From Inquilinus limosus (GTDB lineage: Bacteria > Pseudomonadota > Alphaproteobacteria > DSM-16000 > Inquilinaceae), in the NCBI RefSeq assembly GCF_002195995.1, contig NZ_NHON01000008.1, positions 1-64,000 on the forward strand: a stretch of DNA of 64,000 nucleotides, in the 5' to 3' direction. Below the pieces are notes generated by a model. That model ran no database searches. It was not told where the DNA came from and was given only the letters and a program-made list of their open reading frames with translations. Position numbers and translations under genes: made by a program. How positions within the stretch are numbered: position 1 is the stretch's first letter; each line of letters starts with the position of its first letter. Positions 34,749-44,563 of the stretch are shown in pieces.

Positions 34749-35648
34749 ATGGACCGCCTGGCCGCGATGGAGGCCTTCATCCGCGTCGTCGACGCCGGCT
34801 CCTTCTCCGCCGCCGCCAGGCAGATGCGGGTCGGCCAGCCCGCCATTTCCAAGACCATCGCACAGCTGGAGGAGCGGCTGGGCGTGCGGCTGCTGCTGCG
34901 CTCGACCCGCGGCCTGGCCCCGACCGAGGCGGGGCGCAGCTTCTACGAGCGCGCCAAGCGGTCGCTGCAGGAGGTGGAGGAGGCCGAGCATGCGGCCCGC
35001 GGCGCGGCGGCGGCGCTTTCGGGCCGGCTGCGCGTCGGCGCGCCGGTGACCTTCACCCGGCTGATGGTCGTTCCGCGCCTCGGCGCCTTCCTGGCGGCCC
35101 ATCCGGCGCTGGACATCGACATCGTGCTGGACGACCGCCCGATCGACCTGATCGAGGAGGGCATCGACGTGGCGCTGCGCATGGGCCAACTGCCGGATTC
35201 GGGCCTGGCCGCACGCAAGATCGGGGAGTGCCGCCGGCTGGTGCTGGGCACGCCCGGCTATTTTGCGGCGCAGGGCGTGCCGCGGGCGCCGGTCGACCTT
35301 CTCTCGCGCCAGGTCGTGATCCACGAGCCGCGCGGCGGCGGCAGCGGCGCCGCCTGGACTTTCCGCCGGGGCGATGTCCAGGTTCCCCTCGTCGTCGGCG
35401 GGCGCCTGCGCATCAGCGCCGCCGAGGGGGTGCGGGAGGGCGTACTGGCCGGGCTGGGCCTGGCCATTGCCTCGGAATGGATGTTCGGGGCGGAGCTGGC
35501 GTCCGGCGTGGTCGTCTCCGCCCTCAAGGACTGGCAGCTGCCGCCGGTCGGGCTGTGGGCGGTGTTCCCCACCGGCCGGCAGGCCAGCGCCAAGGCCAGG
35601 GCCTTCGCCGACTTCGTCGAGCGGCAGGTGGCCGGCGCCGCACCCTAG
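34749..35648 (+). CDS. LysR-family transcriptional regulator
   Basis: A 299-residue regulator with an N-terminal winged helix-turn-helix (residues 1-60; AGSFSAAARQMRVGQPAISKTIAQLEE across the recognition helix). The effector domain is of the CrgA/DsdC-like group (GRLRVGAPVTFTRLMVVPRL, EEGIDVALRMGQLPDSGLAARK). ATG 34734 lies inside the operator palindrome, so ATG 34749 is preferred. It is divergent from the peroxiredoxin/disulfide-reductase operon and is the likely regulator of it; the signal may be oxidative or electrophile stress (inference). Confidence 0.92.
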   Translation: MDRLAAMEAFIRVVDAGSFSAAARQMRVGQPAISKTIAQLEERLGVRLLLRSTRGLAPTEAGRSFYERAKRSLQEVEEAEHAARGAAAALSGRLRVGAPVTFTRLMVVPRLGAFLAAHPALDIDIVLDDRPIDLIEEGIDVALRMGQLPDSGLAARKIGECRRLVLGTPGYFAAQGVPRAPVDLLSRQVVIHEPRGGGSGAAWTFRRGDVQVPLVVGGRLRISAAEGVREGVLAGLGLAIASEWMFGAELASGVVVSALKDWQLPPVGLWAVFPTGRQASAKARAFADFVERQVAGAAP

Positions 35649-35846
35649 CGCCGGCCGCGCTCAACCGTCCCGGATTCTTTTTGCCGCCCTGCCAAGTCGA
35701 GCGACGGAGTGATCGGCCTTGTCCGTGTATTGCTGCGGAAGGGGCGCCGGATTCGTGAAGTCATCCCGCCGCCCTGTGGGTAGTTCCAGGGTTCGCCGTG
35801 AAGTTGCCATGGAATTGCCTTAATTGGAAAACGGCGTGCCGATCGA

Positions 35847-36227
35847 ATGAAGTCTGGTCGGCTGGAGATGAATATGGTTGCCGGTTCGTTGGGATCTCGC
35901 ATCTCGCGGGTTGGTATCGTCGGAGTTCTGGTCGCCCTGGCGGCCTGCGGGCCGACGCCGAGCGAGACGCAGCTGAACTATGCCTCGCAGCGCTGCTCCT
36001 ATGGCGACCCGTATGCCTGCGATGAGGTCGGCCCGCTGTCCTACCAGGCGCAGGCCGAACGGCAGCAGCAGGACACCAACACCGCGGTGGCGGCGGGCCT
36101 GCTGGCGGTCGGCGGCATCGCGCTCGGCGCCGCCCTGGCCGATGACGATGGCGGTCATCACCACTACTACCGCCGCGGCGGCGGCTGGGGCCATGGCGGC
36201 TGGGGCGGCCACCGCGGCCGCTGGTGA
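35847..36227 (+). CDS. Small lipoprotein with His/Gly-rich tail
   Basis: A 126-residue protein with a signal peptide and lipobox (VALAACG, Cys ~34) followed by PTPSETQ. The middle has two Cys (CSYGDPYACDEV) and a hydrophobic, glycine-zipper-like helix (AAGLLAVGGIALGAALA). The tail is DDDGGHHHYYRRGGGWGHGG and on, which may bind metal or contact the cell wall. No family is recognised. Internal ATGs at 35868 and 35874 are alternative starts. The ~200-bp spacer before it is slightly AT-richer but holds no clear gene. Confidence 0.7.
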   Translation: MKSGRLEMNMVAGSLGSRISRVGIVGVLVALAACGPTPSETQLNYASQRCSYGDPYACDEVGPLSYQAQAERQQQDTNTAVAAGLLAVGGIALGAALADDDGGHHHYYRRGGGWGHGGWGGHRGRW

Positions 36228-36277
36228 GGCAGGCGCGGCCGGGGGCGATCACACCCCGGCCGCCGGAGACCGTCTGG

Positions 36278-36395
36278 AAATGCGCTGGCATGAGTCGGCT
36301 GGCGGTGGTTTCGAGAACCGGAGCGCAGCGCACGTTTGGTGCGTGAGCACCGGAAGCGCAGAAACCGCCGTCAGACGGCCATGCCAGTAGCATTT
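36278..36395. repeat. ~118-bp imperfect multi-arm palindrome
   Basis: Outer arms AAATGCGCTGGCATG (36278-36292) and CATGCCAGTAGCATTT (36380-36395), inner arms GGCGGTGGTTTC (36301) and GAAACCGCC (36361), and a central GCGCAC/GTGCGT hairpin form one nested structure. It fills the gap between convergent genes and its last two bases overlap the DUF899 stop. I found no second copy in the window. Confidence 0.75.
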
Positions 36396-37107
36396 ACGGG
36401 CGGTCTCCGTAGCTCAGCTTCGGGTACCAGTCCGTCCCCCGGCCCTCCGGGGTGCAGTCCAGCACCATCCACAGCGGCGACGGGTCCGGGGCGCCGCGCG
36501 GATCCTGGCCCGGATCGGCGGTCTCGCCGGTCATCTCCTCGGCCCAGAAGTGGCGGATGGTGCCGTCGCGCCGGGTGAAGACATGCAGCGCCGGCAGGTC
36601 CGAGCCGTCCGGTCCGATGGCGAGATAGTCCCGCGAATAGGCGCCGTCGAGATCGCTGTAGAGGGGCAGATCGCGCCAGCCGCGCTCGCGCTTCCACGCT
36701 GCCAGCTTGGCGAAGGGCGAGCGGGCCACCACGGCCAGGGCGGTGCGCTGGCCGATGTCTGCGGCGTTGCTGTCCCAGGCGTCCAGCAGGTTGGTGCACA
36801 TCGGGCAGGGGCGCTCGCGCTGCGGCCCGAACATGTAGCTGTAGACCACCAGGGTCGGCTTGTCGCCGAACAGCCCGGCCAGGCCGGTCGGGCCGTCCGG
36901 CCCCTCGAAGCGGTAGTCGCCGATCACCGGCCCGCCGGGCGGCAGGGCGCGGCGCTGCGCGGCGACGCTCTCGATCCGGCGCCGCAGCTCGATCTCCTCC
37001 GCCAGCAGCGCGGTGCGGGCGGCGCGGTATTCCGGGCTCTCGTTCGGGATGCGGACGGGGTTGGCACGGGCCAGCTCGGCCGCAGGGATGAGGGTTTTCG
37101 CGTCCAT
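36394..37107 (-). CDS. DUF899 (thioredoxin-like) family protein
   Basis: A 237-residue cytoplasmic protein. A helical N-terminus (EYRAARTALLAEEIELRRRIE) leads into a thioredoxin-like core (GLAGLFGDKPTLVVYSYMFG) with CPMC in ERPCPMCTNLLDAWD, then SRDYLAIGPDGSDLPALHVF and an aromatic end. This is the pattern of DUF899 proteins, whose role is unknown; a redox function is suggested by the fold and the CPMC pair. ATG 37107 (MDAKTLIPAAE) follows a ggagg site. It stands alone between two palindromic elements. Confidence 0.85.
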   Translation of the reverse strand: MDAKTLIPAAELARANPVRIPNESPEYRAARTALLAEEIELRRRIESVAAQRRALPPGGPVIGDYRFEGPDGPTGLAGLFGDKPTLVVYSYMFGPQRERPCPMCTNLLDAWDSNAADIGQRTALAVVARSPFAKLAAWKRERGWRDLPLYSDLDGAYSRDYLAIGPDGSDLPALHVFTRRDGTIRHFWAEEMTGETADPGQDPRGAPDPSPLWMVLDCTPEGRGTDWYPKLSYGDRP

Positions 37108-37195
37108 CGGGAGGTCCTCCAGAGGTTGACGCATCTGGTCGTCCGGGCACGGCCGGATTCGACAGCGGGGTGGAGTTTTTCCCACCACCATTTCC

Positions 37196-37285
37196 TGTCA
37201 TTGCCGGGCTTGACCCGGCAATCCAGGGGCCACCGAGAACCGCTCTGGCTGCCCCTGGATCCTCGGGTCAAGCCCGAGGATGACA
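37196..37285. repeat. Dispersed palindromic element, TGTCATTGCCGGG type
   Basis: TGTCATTGCCGGGCTTGACC at 37196 faces GGTCAAGCCCGAGGATGACA ending at 37285, with CCAGGGGC and GCCCCTGGA as inner arms. It shares the AATCCAGGGGCC core with the CCGTCATTGCGAG family at 45624. It lies in the 276-bp gap between divergently oriented stop and start, and nothing else is evident there. Confidence 0.85.
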
Positions 37286-37383
37286 ACAGAATAGAGCAAA
37301 ATCTGAACCGAGCCCGCCTCGGTCACTTTTCCCTCGAGCGGACACACCCGTGAATCAAGCCTGGGCATGACAAAAATGGAAGG

Positions 37384-38796
37384 TCAGGTCCGCACCATCT
37401 TGCCCGGATTCATGATTCCGGCCGGGTCGATCGCCTGCTTGATCCGGCGCATCAGCTCGATCTCGACCGGCGATTTGCGCTCGGCGATCTCGTCGCGCTT
37501 CAGCAAGCCGACGCCGTGCTCGGCGCTGATCGACCCGTCGAGATCGGCGACGATGTCGTGCACCCGGTGGGCGATCTCCTCCCACCGCGCCATGAAGGCC
37601 TCGCGGTCGGCGCCCACCGGCTGGTTCAGGTTGAAATGGATGTTGCCGTCGCCGAGATGGCCGAAGCCCACAACCCGCACGCCCGGCACCATCGCCTCGG
37701 ACAGCGCCGTCGCCCGCCCCAGGAACTCCGGCACCTTCGCCACCGGCACGGCGATGTCGTGCTTGATCGCCCCGCCCTCGAAGCGCTGGCCTTCGACGAT
37801 CGCCTCGCGGATGTGCCAGAACGCCTTGCGCTGCGCCTCGCTCGCCGCGATCGCGGCGTCGACCACCAGCCCGGCCTCCAGCCCGCCGGCCAGGATCGCC
37901 TCCAGCCGCTCCGCCAGCGGCGCATCGGCGGCGGGGGAGGACAGCTCCAGCAGCACGTACCAGGGATGCGGCTCCGCCATCGGGTCGACCACGCCCGCGA
38001 CATGGCGCAGCGCGAAGTCGATGGCCAGGCGCGGCATCAGCTCGACCCCAGTAACCGACCCGCCGGCCTCGGCCCGGGCACGGCCGAACAGGGCCACGGC
38101 GGCGGCCGGGTCCGGCACCCCGACCAGCGCTGCCTCCACGCTGCGCGGCCGCGGGAACAGCTTCAGCACCGCGGCGGTGATGATGCCCAGCGTGCCCTCG
38201 GCGCCGATGAAGAGCTGCTTCAGGTCGTAGCCGGTGTTGTCCTTGCGCAGGGCCCGGAGGCCATCCCACACCTGCCCGTCGGGCAGCACCACCTCCAGCC
38301 CCAGCACCAGGTCGCGGGCATTGCCGTAGCGCAGCACCGCGGTGCCGCCGGCATTGGTCGACAGGTTGCCGCCGATGCGGCAGCTGCCCTCCGCCCCCAG
38401 GCTCAAGGGGAACAGCCGGTCCGCCGCCTCCGCCACCGCCTGCACCTGGGCCAGGATCACCCCGGCCTCGACCGTCATGTGGTCGCCCTCGGCATCGACC
38501 TCGCGGATCCGGGCCAGCCGGTCGGTCGACAGCAGGATCTGCCCGGCCTCGGCCACGGCGCCGCCGCACAGGCCGGTGTTGCCGCCCTGCGGCACCACGC
38601 CGATGCCGCGCTCGGCGCACAGCTTGACCACGGCCGCGACCTCGGCGGTCGATCCGGGCCGCACCACGATGCCGGCGGTGCTGCGGTACTTGCCGCGCCA
38701 TTCCTTCAGATAGGGCGCCAGGTCCGCCGCCTCGTGCAGCACGCCCTGCGGGCCGGTGATAGCCATCAGGACCTCCAGCAGAGCGGCGTCGGTCAT
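37384..38796 (-). CDS. FAD-binding 2-hydroxyacid dehydrogenase (GlcD/D-2-hydroxyglutarate dehydrogenase-like)
   Basis: A 470-residue flavoenzyme. The FAD-binding PCMH-type domain (residues ~35-215) has VPQGGNTGLCGGAV, LSTDRLARI, and SLGAEGSCRIGGNLSTNAGG. The C-terminal FAD-oxidase domain carries VVGFGHLGDGNIHFNL (metal/substrate His) and ISAEHGVGLLKRDEI. It oxidises D-lactate-, glycolate- or D-2-hydroxyglutarate-type acids; specificity is not resolved. It follows the Sua5 gene by 10 bp and is probably co-transcribed. Confidence 0.9.
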   Translation of the reverse strand: MTDAALLEVLMAITGPQGVLHEAADLAPYLKEWRGKYRSTAGIVVRPGSTAEVAAVVKLCAERGIGVVPQGGNTGLCGGAVAEAGQILLSTDRLARIREVDAEGDHMTVEAGVILAQVQAVAEAADRLFPLSLGAEGSCRIGGNLSTNAGGTAVLRYGNARDLVLGLEVVLPDGQVWDGLRALRKDNTGYDLKQLFIGAEGTLGIITAAVLKLFPRPRSVEAALVGVPDPAAAVALFGRARAEAGGSVTGVELMPRLAIDFALRHVAGVVDPMAEPHPWYVLLELSSPAADAPLAERLEAILAGGLEAGLVVDAAIAASEAQRKAFWHIREAIVEGQRFEGGAIKHDIAVPVAKVPEFLGRATALSEAMVPGVRVVGFGHLGDGNIHFNLNQPVGADREAFMARWEEIAHRVHDIVADLDGSISAEHGVGLLKRDEIAERKSPVEIELMRRIKQAIDPAGIMNPGKMVRT

Positions 38797-38806
38797 GGAT
38801 CTCTCC

Positions 38807-39781
38807 CTAGGGGCGCGGGGCGGCGGCGCGGCGCAGCCGGTCGTTGATGGCGGCGCCCAGGCCGGTCTCCGGGATCGGCGCCACGGCGATGGTGCCGGCG
38901 CCGGTCCGGTCCAGCGCCCGCAGCATCGCGAACAGGTTGGCGGCGGCCTCGGCCAGGTCGCCCTTGTCGCTGAGGTTCATCACCTTGGGGCCGCTGCGCA
39001 AATCGGGGCCGAAGGTCAGCAGCACCTCGTCCGGCCCGATCGCCCCGGCGTTCAGCCGCACCTGCGCCCGCGGCGCGTAGTGGCTGGCCAGCTGGCCGGG
39101 CGAGGCCGGGCGGTCCGGATCCTTCTCCGGCACCGCGATGGGGCCCAAGAGGGCGGTCAGCTCCTCGATCGTCACCCCGCCGGGGCGCAGCAGCACCGGC
39201 TGCTCCCCGGTCAGGTCCAGCACGGTCGATTCCAGCCCGACGGCGCAGCGCCCGCCGGCCACCACCAGCGACACCCGGCCGGACAGCCCGTCCAGCACAT
39301 GCTGCGGCGTGGTCGGGCTGACGGCGCCGGAGACATTGGCGCTGGGCGCCGCCACCGGCCGGCCGACCGCGGCCAGCAGGCGCCGGGCGGCCGGATGCGC
39401 CGGCACGCGGATCGCCAGGCTGTCCAGCCCGGCCGAGGCCAGCAGCGACACCGGGCTGTCGGCGCGCCGCGGCAGCACCAGGGTCAGCGGGCCGGGCCAC
39501 AGCGTCTCGGCCACGCGCCGGGCGCGGTCGTCGAACAGCACCAGATCCTCCGCCTGTTCGGCATCGGCCAGGTGGCTGATCAACGGGTTGAAGCTGGGCC
39601 GGCGCTTGGCCTCGAAGATCGCAGCCACGGCGCGGTCGCTGGTGGCGTCGCCGCCCAGGCCGTAGACCGTCTCGGTCGGGAAGGCGACCAGGCGGCCCTC
39701 GCGCAGCAGCGCCGCGGCGCGGGCGATGCCGGCGGGACCGTCGTCGACGATCTGGGTCTTGATCGGATCGGTGCTCTCCAT
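38807..39781 (-). CDS. L-threonylcarbamoyladenylate synthase (Sua5 type)
   Basis: A 324-residue enzyme that makes threonylcarbamoyl-AMP for the universal t6A tRNA modification. The YrdC domain (residues ~10-210) has the KRPxxNPL-type loop as AKRRPSFNPLISHL, with LVAFPTETVYGLGGDA and PSANVSGAVSPTT. The C-terminal Sua5 domain (~225-324) has PASPGQLASHYAPRA. ATG 39781 (MESTDPIK) is preferred to upstream in-frame ATGs because homologues begin there. It is upstream of, and in line with, the FAD dehydrogenase. Confidence 0.93.
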   Translation of the reverse strand: MESTDPIKTQIVDDGPAGIARAAALLREGRLVAFPTETVYGLGGDATSDRAVAAIFEAKRRPSFNPLISHLADAEQAEDLVLFDDRARRVAETLWPGPLTLVLPRRADSPVSLLASAGLDSLAIRVPAHPAARRLLAAVGRPVAAPSANVSGAVSPTTPQHVLDGLSGRVSLVVAGGRCAVGLESTVLDLTGEQPVLLRPGGVTIEELTALLGPIAVPEKDPDRPASPGQLASHYAPRAQVRLNAGAIGPDEVLLTFGPDLRSGPKVMNLSDKGDLAEAAANLFAMLRALDRTGAGTIAVAPIPETGLGAAINDRLRRAAAPRP

Positions 39782-39925
39782 GCCCGCTCTATAGCCCGAT
39801 CCGGCGCCGCGGGCCATGCGCTCGGGGGAAGGCCGCCATCCCGCGGCAGGAGATCTCATGTTGCGCTGCAGCAAAAGCCGCGCGACACTTTCTCAAAACA
39901 GCGGACGCGAAACGGAGGGTGCGAA

Positions 39926-40540
39926 ATGGCCGGTCGGACGATCACCGTGGCGCAGCAGAAGGGCGGGGCCGGGAAGACCACGCTGGTCGCGCATCTCGCC
40001 GCCGCCTTCGCCCGCGCCGGCCTCAAGGTCGCGACGGTCGACATCGACCCGCAGGGCAGCCTCAGCCGCTGGGTCGACGCGCGGGGGGCGGATCCCGGCT
40101 TCACCCATCTCCGCATCACCGGCTGGCGCGTGCCGGCGGAGGTCGACCGCGCCCGGGCGGCGCATGATTTGGTGCTGATCGACAGCCCGCCGCATGCGGC
40201 GTCGGACGCCCGCATCGCGGTCCGGGCGGCTCAGCTCGTCCTGGTGCCGATCCAGCCCAGCCCGATGGATCTGTGGGCGACGCAGCCGACGCTGGATCTG
40301 GCGGCGGAGGAGAAGGTGCCGGCCCGGATCGTGCTGAACCGGGTGCCGCCGCGCTCCAAGGTCGCCGACGCGCTGGAGGTGGAGATCGGCCGCCTCGGCA
40401 TCCCGGTGCTACCGGCCCGGATCGGCAACCGCACCGGCTTCGCCGCGGCGATGCTGTCCGGCCGCACCCTGGTCGAGACCGCGCCGAGCACGAAGGGGGC
40501 GGAGGAGATCGCGGCCTTGGCGGCGGTGCTGCGCGGCTGA
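39926..40540 (+). CDS. ParA-like partitioning ATPase
   Basis: A 204-residue protein with a deviant Walker A (QQKGGAGKTTL) at the N-terminus, VATVDIDPQGSLSRW, and Walker B-like LVLIDSPPHA. This is the short ParA/MipZ/Soj-like type without an N-terminal DNA-binding domain. Such proteins position chromosomes, plasmids or protein clusters using ATP-dependent dimerisation. No ParB gene is adjacent, so it may act on a cellular structure rather than DNA. A ggaggg site precedes ATG 39926. Confidence 0.88.
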   Translation: MAGRTITVAQQKGGAGKTTLVAHLAAAFARAGLKVATVDIDPQGSLSRWVDARGADPGFTHLRITGWRVPAEVDRARAAHDLVLIDSPPHAASDARIAVRAAQLVLVPIQPSPMDLWATQPTLDLAAEEKVPARIVLNRVPPRSKVADALEVEIGRLGIPVLPARIGNRTGFAAAMLSGRTLVETAPSTKGAEEIAALAAVLRG

Positions 40541-40555
40541 GGCCGGGAGCCGGCC

Positions 40556-41518
40556 CTATCCTGCCTCCGGCCGGAACTCCGCTTCCAGCCCGCGCAGCAT
40601 CTCGACCAGGCGGCGGCGGAAATGCTCGGCGAAGCGGTCGGCGGCGCGGGAGCGGGGCTGGCCGGCGGCGAAGGCCAGGCCGAACTCGTTCCACAGACGC
40701 GGCCGGAACGGGCGGATGGCGATCGGCAGGTCGCGGAAATGGCTGGCCATCAGCGCGTTGACGATGGTCACGCCCAGCCCCTGCGCGGCGAAGGCGCAAG
40801 CCGAGCCGACCGAATGGGTCTCGACCTGGACCCGCGGCCGGAACCGGACCTGCCGGAACATCTGGTCGATCTCCGCCCGCGCCGGGCGCTGCCGGCCCAG
40901 CAGCACCAGCGCCTCGCCCTCCAGATCCTCGACCGACACCACCGCCTTCTCCGCCAGGCGGTGGCCGGCCGGCATGACGCAGACGCTCGTCGTGCGGGCG
41001 ATGGCGACCGTGTCCATCCCGGCCTCGCCGGTCGGCAGCCGGACGAAGCCGAGATCGGCCTGCCGGGTCAGCACCGCGCGCTCGGTCTCGTGATAGGCGC
41101 CGGACAGGATCTCCAGAGCCACATTGCCGTGATCGGCCAGGAACTCCCCCACGATCCGCGGCAGGATGGTCTGCGACATGCTGTGCGGCACGCCGATGCG
41201 CAGCAGGATCTGCCCGGAATTGCCGGCCCGCAGTTCCTCGGCCACATGCTGCACCCGCTGCACGCCATCGACCGCGCTCTCGACCGAATCCAGGAGGCCG
41301 ATCGCCTCCGGCGTCGGGATCAGCCGGCCCTTCTCGCGGGCGAACAGCTCCAGCCCCAGCTCGGCCTCCAGTTGGGTCAAGAGGCGGCTGACCGCCGATT
41401 GCGACAGGTCCAGCCGCGCCGCCGCGGCGGTGGTGGAGCCGCTGCGCATGATCGCCTTGAAGGCCTCGAGCTGCTTGACGTTCACGGCCGTCGCGCCGAT
41501 ATCCGCGACACGAAGCAT
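40556..41518 (-). CDS. LysR-family transcriptional regulator of the peptide-transporter operon
   Basis: A 320-residue regulator. The helix-turn-helix (MRSGSTTAAAARLDLSQSAV, then SRLLTQLEAELG) is followed by a ligand-binding domain beginning ILLRIGVPHSMSQTILPRIV. An in-frame GTG at 41485 (VNVKQLEAFKAIM) is where LysR proteins of this group usually begin, so the ATG at 41518 may be 11 codons too long. It is divergent from the ABC operon at 41702, with two perfect palindromes in the spacer. Confidence 0.92.
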   Translation of the reverse strand: MLRVADIGATAVNVKQLEAFKAIMRSGSTTAAAARLDLSQSAVSRLLTQLEAELGLELFAREKGRLIPTPEAIGLLDSVESAVDGVQRVQHVAEELRAGNSGQILLRIGVPHSMSQTILPRIVGEFLADHGNVALEILSGAYHETERAVLTRQADLGFVRLPTGEAGMDTVAIARTTSVCVMPAGHRLAEKAVVSVEDLEGEALVLLGRQRPARAEIDQMFRQVRFRPRVQVETHSVGSACAFAAQGLGVTIVNALMASHFRDLPIAIRPFRPRLWNEFGLAFAAGQPRSRAADRFAEHFRRRLVEMLRGLEAEFRPEAG

Positions 41519-41535
41519 CCGGCCGGCCCGCGCCC

Positions 41536-41573
41536 GCGCATGAAATGCGCATAGCCCGATGCGGATTCCGCAT
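41536..41573. promoter_or_regulatory. Twin palindromic operator between LysR gene and ABC operon
   Basis: GCGCATGAAATGCGC (41536-41550) and ATGCGGATTCCGCAT (41559-41573) are both perfect 6-3-6 palindromes with centres 23 bp apart, about two helical turns. This suits the recognition and activation sites of a LysR tetramer controlling both directions. Confidence 0.7.
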
Positions 41574-41701
41574 GATGTTGCGGGCTGCTGTCTGCCACCC
41601 CTAGTGTCCCCCTCGCCATGCCGGACCGCCCGGCGGGCCCATCATAAGCGAACAGGGACGCAGATGCGGGAATCGCGCGCCGGGGAGGCAGGGGCCCGGC
41701 C

Positions 41702-42673
41702 ATGACCGTCTTCATCATCCGCCGGCTGGTGCAAAGCGGCTTCGTGCTGCTGGTCACCTCGATCCTCGTCTTCCTCGGCGTCTATGCTATCGGCAACCCC
41801 ATCGAGATCCTGGTGCCGGCCGACGCCTCGCAGGCCGAGATCGCCCAGGCGGTCCAGTCGCTCGGCCTCGACCGGCCGCTGTGGGAACAGTACCTGACCT
41901 TCCTCGGCAATGCGCTGCATGGCGACCTCGGCCGCTCCTTCGTCTTCAACCAGCCCTCGATCAGCCTGATCTTCGAGCGGCTGCCGGCGACGCTGGAACT
42001 GGCCTTCATCGCCCTGATGCTGTCGCTGGTGGTGGGCATCCCGCTCGGCGTGCTGTCGGGGCTGAAGGCCGGCAGCGGCTTCGACCGCACGGTGATGACC
42101 GGGTCGATCCTCGGCTTCAGCCTGCCCAGCTTCTGGCAGGGCATGATGCTGATCATGATCTTCTCGGTCATGCTCGGCTGGCTGCCCTCCACCGGCCGCG
42201 GCGCCACCGGCGAGATCCTGGGCCTGCACACCAGCCTCGCCACCTGGGACGGCTTCACCCATCTGATCCTGCCGGCGATCAACCTGTCGCTGTTCAACGT
42301 CTCGCTGATCATCCGCCTGACCCGCAGCGGCATGCGCGAGACCCTGCCGCTCGACTTCGTCAAGTTCGCCCGCGCCAAGGGCCTGTCCGAGCGGCGGGTG
42401 ATCTTCGTCCATGTGCTGAAGACCATCCTGATCCCGATCGTCACCGTGGTCGGGATGGAGTTCGGGTCGCTGATCGCCTTCGCCACGGTGACCGAGACCA
42501 TCTTCGCCTGGCCCGGGGTCGGCAAGCTGATCATCGACAGCATCATGCGCCTCGACCGGCCGGTGATCGTCGCCTACCTGCTGATCGTGGTGGCCATGTT
42601 CATCGTCATCAACCTGGTGGTCGACATCCTGTACTCGGTGCTCGACCCCCGCGTCCGGCTGTCCGACGCATGA
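41702..42673 (+). CDS. Oligopeptide-type ABC transporter permease (DppB-like)
   Basis: A 323-residue inner-membrane permease with six helices. It starts MTVFIIRRLVQSGFVLLVTS, as DppB/OppB subunits do, and the long periplasmic loop after the first helix (PADASQAEIAQAVQSLGLDRP) is also typical. The EAA-like coupling motif is RAKGLSERRVIFVHVLKT. It is the first gene of an operon: two permeases, two ATPases, a binding protein and a hydrolase. Expression is probably set by the divergent LysR protein. The ATGA overlap with the next gene shows coupling. Confidence 0.94.
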   Translation: MTVFIIRRLVQSGFVLLVTSILVFLGVYAIGNPIEILVPADASQAEIAQAVQSLGLDRPLWEQYLTFLGNALHGDLGRSFVFNQPSISLIFERLPATLELAFIALMLSLVVGIPLGVLSGLKAGSGFDRTVMTGSILGFSLPSFWQGMMLIMIFSVMLGWLPSTGRGATGEILGLHTSLATWDGFTHLILPAINLSLFNVSLIIRLTRSGMRETLPLDFVKFARAKGLSERRVIFVHVLKTILIPIVTVVGMEFGSLIAFATVTETIFAWPGVGKLIIDSIMRLDRPVIVAYLLIVVAMFIVINLVVDILYSVLDPRVRLSDA

Positions 42674-43578
42674 GCGACGCCGTGATCCCCCGCAAGCCGC
42701 TGCTCGGCGACGGCATCCTGGCCCAGGCGCTGCGCGGCATCCTGGACAGCAAGGCCGCGACCCTGGCCGCCATTGCCTGCCTGGTCCTGGTCCTGGTCGC
42801 CCTGTTCGCGCCCTGGATCGCGCCGCAGGACCCCTACGACCTCGCCTCGCTCAGCATCATGGACGGCCGCCTGCCGCCGGGCAGCGAGAGCATGGATGGC
42901 TGGACCTACTGGCTGGGCACCGACGCCCAGGGCCGCGACATGCTCTCGGCGATGCTGTACGGGCTGCGCACCAGCCTGGGCGTCGGTGTGCTGTCCGGCC
43001 TGTTCGCGCTCGCCGTCGGCACCACGCTCGGCCTCGTCGCCGCCTATTTCGGCGGCCGGATCGACACGCTGGTGATGCGCGTCGTCGACCTGATGCTGGG
43101 CTTTCCCACCATCCTGGTGGCGCTGATGATGCTGGCCGTGCTGGGGCAGGGGGTGGGCAAGGTCATCCTGGCCCTGGTGGTGGTGCAATGGGCCTATTTC
43201 GCCCGCGCCGTCCGCGCCGCGGCGCTGGTCGAGCGCGGCAAGGAGTATGTCGAGGCGGCGCAGTGTCTGGGGTTGAGCCGCGCGCGCATCCTGTTCAGCC
43301 ATCTGCTGCCGAACTGCCTGCCGCCGGTGATCGTGATCGCCACCATCCAGGTGGCGCATGCGATCGCGGCAGAGGCGACCTTGAGCTTCCTCGGCATCGG
43401 CCTGCCGATCACCGAGCCGTCGCTCGGCCTTTTGATCGCCAATGGCTACCAGGTGCTGCTGGCCGGCCTGTACTGGATCAGCGTGTTCCCCGGCCTGCTG
43501 CTGCTGGCGCTGATCTTCTCGATCAACATCGTCGGCGACCGCCTGCGCGAGGCGCTGAACCCCAGGCTGCAGAAGTGA
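42670..43578 (+). CDS. Oligopeptide-type ABC transporter permease (DppC-like)
   Basis: A 302-residue inner-membrane permease with a cytoplasmic N-terminus and six helices. It has the DppC/OppC features LFAPWIAPQDPYD, YWLGTDAQGRDMLSAMLYG and the coupling loop AAQCLGLSRARILFSHLLPN. ATG 42670 overlaps the stop of the DppB-like gene. It forms the heterodimeric channel with it, fed by the two ATPases that follow. Confidence 0.94.
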   Translation: MSDAVIPRKPLLGDGILAQALRGILDSKAATLAAIACLVLVLVALFAPWIAPQDPYDLASLSIMDGRLPPGSESMDGWTYWLGTDAQGRDMLSAMLYGLRTSLGVGVLSGLFALAVGTTLGLVAAYFGGRIDTLVMRVVDLMLGFPTILVALMMLAVLGQGVGKVILALVVVQWAYFARAVRAAALVERGKEYVEAAQCLGLSRARILFSHLLPNCLPPVIVIATIQVAHAIAAEATLSFLGIGLPITEPSLGLLIANGYQVLLAGLYWISVFPGLLLLALIFSINIVGDRLREALNPRLQK

Positions 43579-43588
43579 GGGCCCGCAC

Positions 43589-44559
<971 letters not shown>

Positions 44560-44563
<4 letters not shown>

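Noticed and set aside
39926-40540. ParA as sign of a plasmid or chromosome partition locus
   Set aside because: No parB, parS-like repeats or origin features are adjacent.
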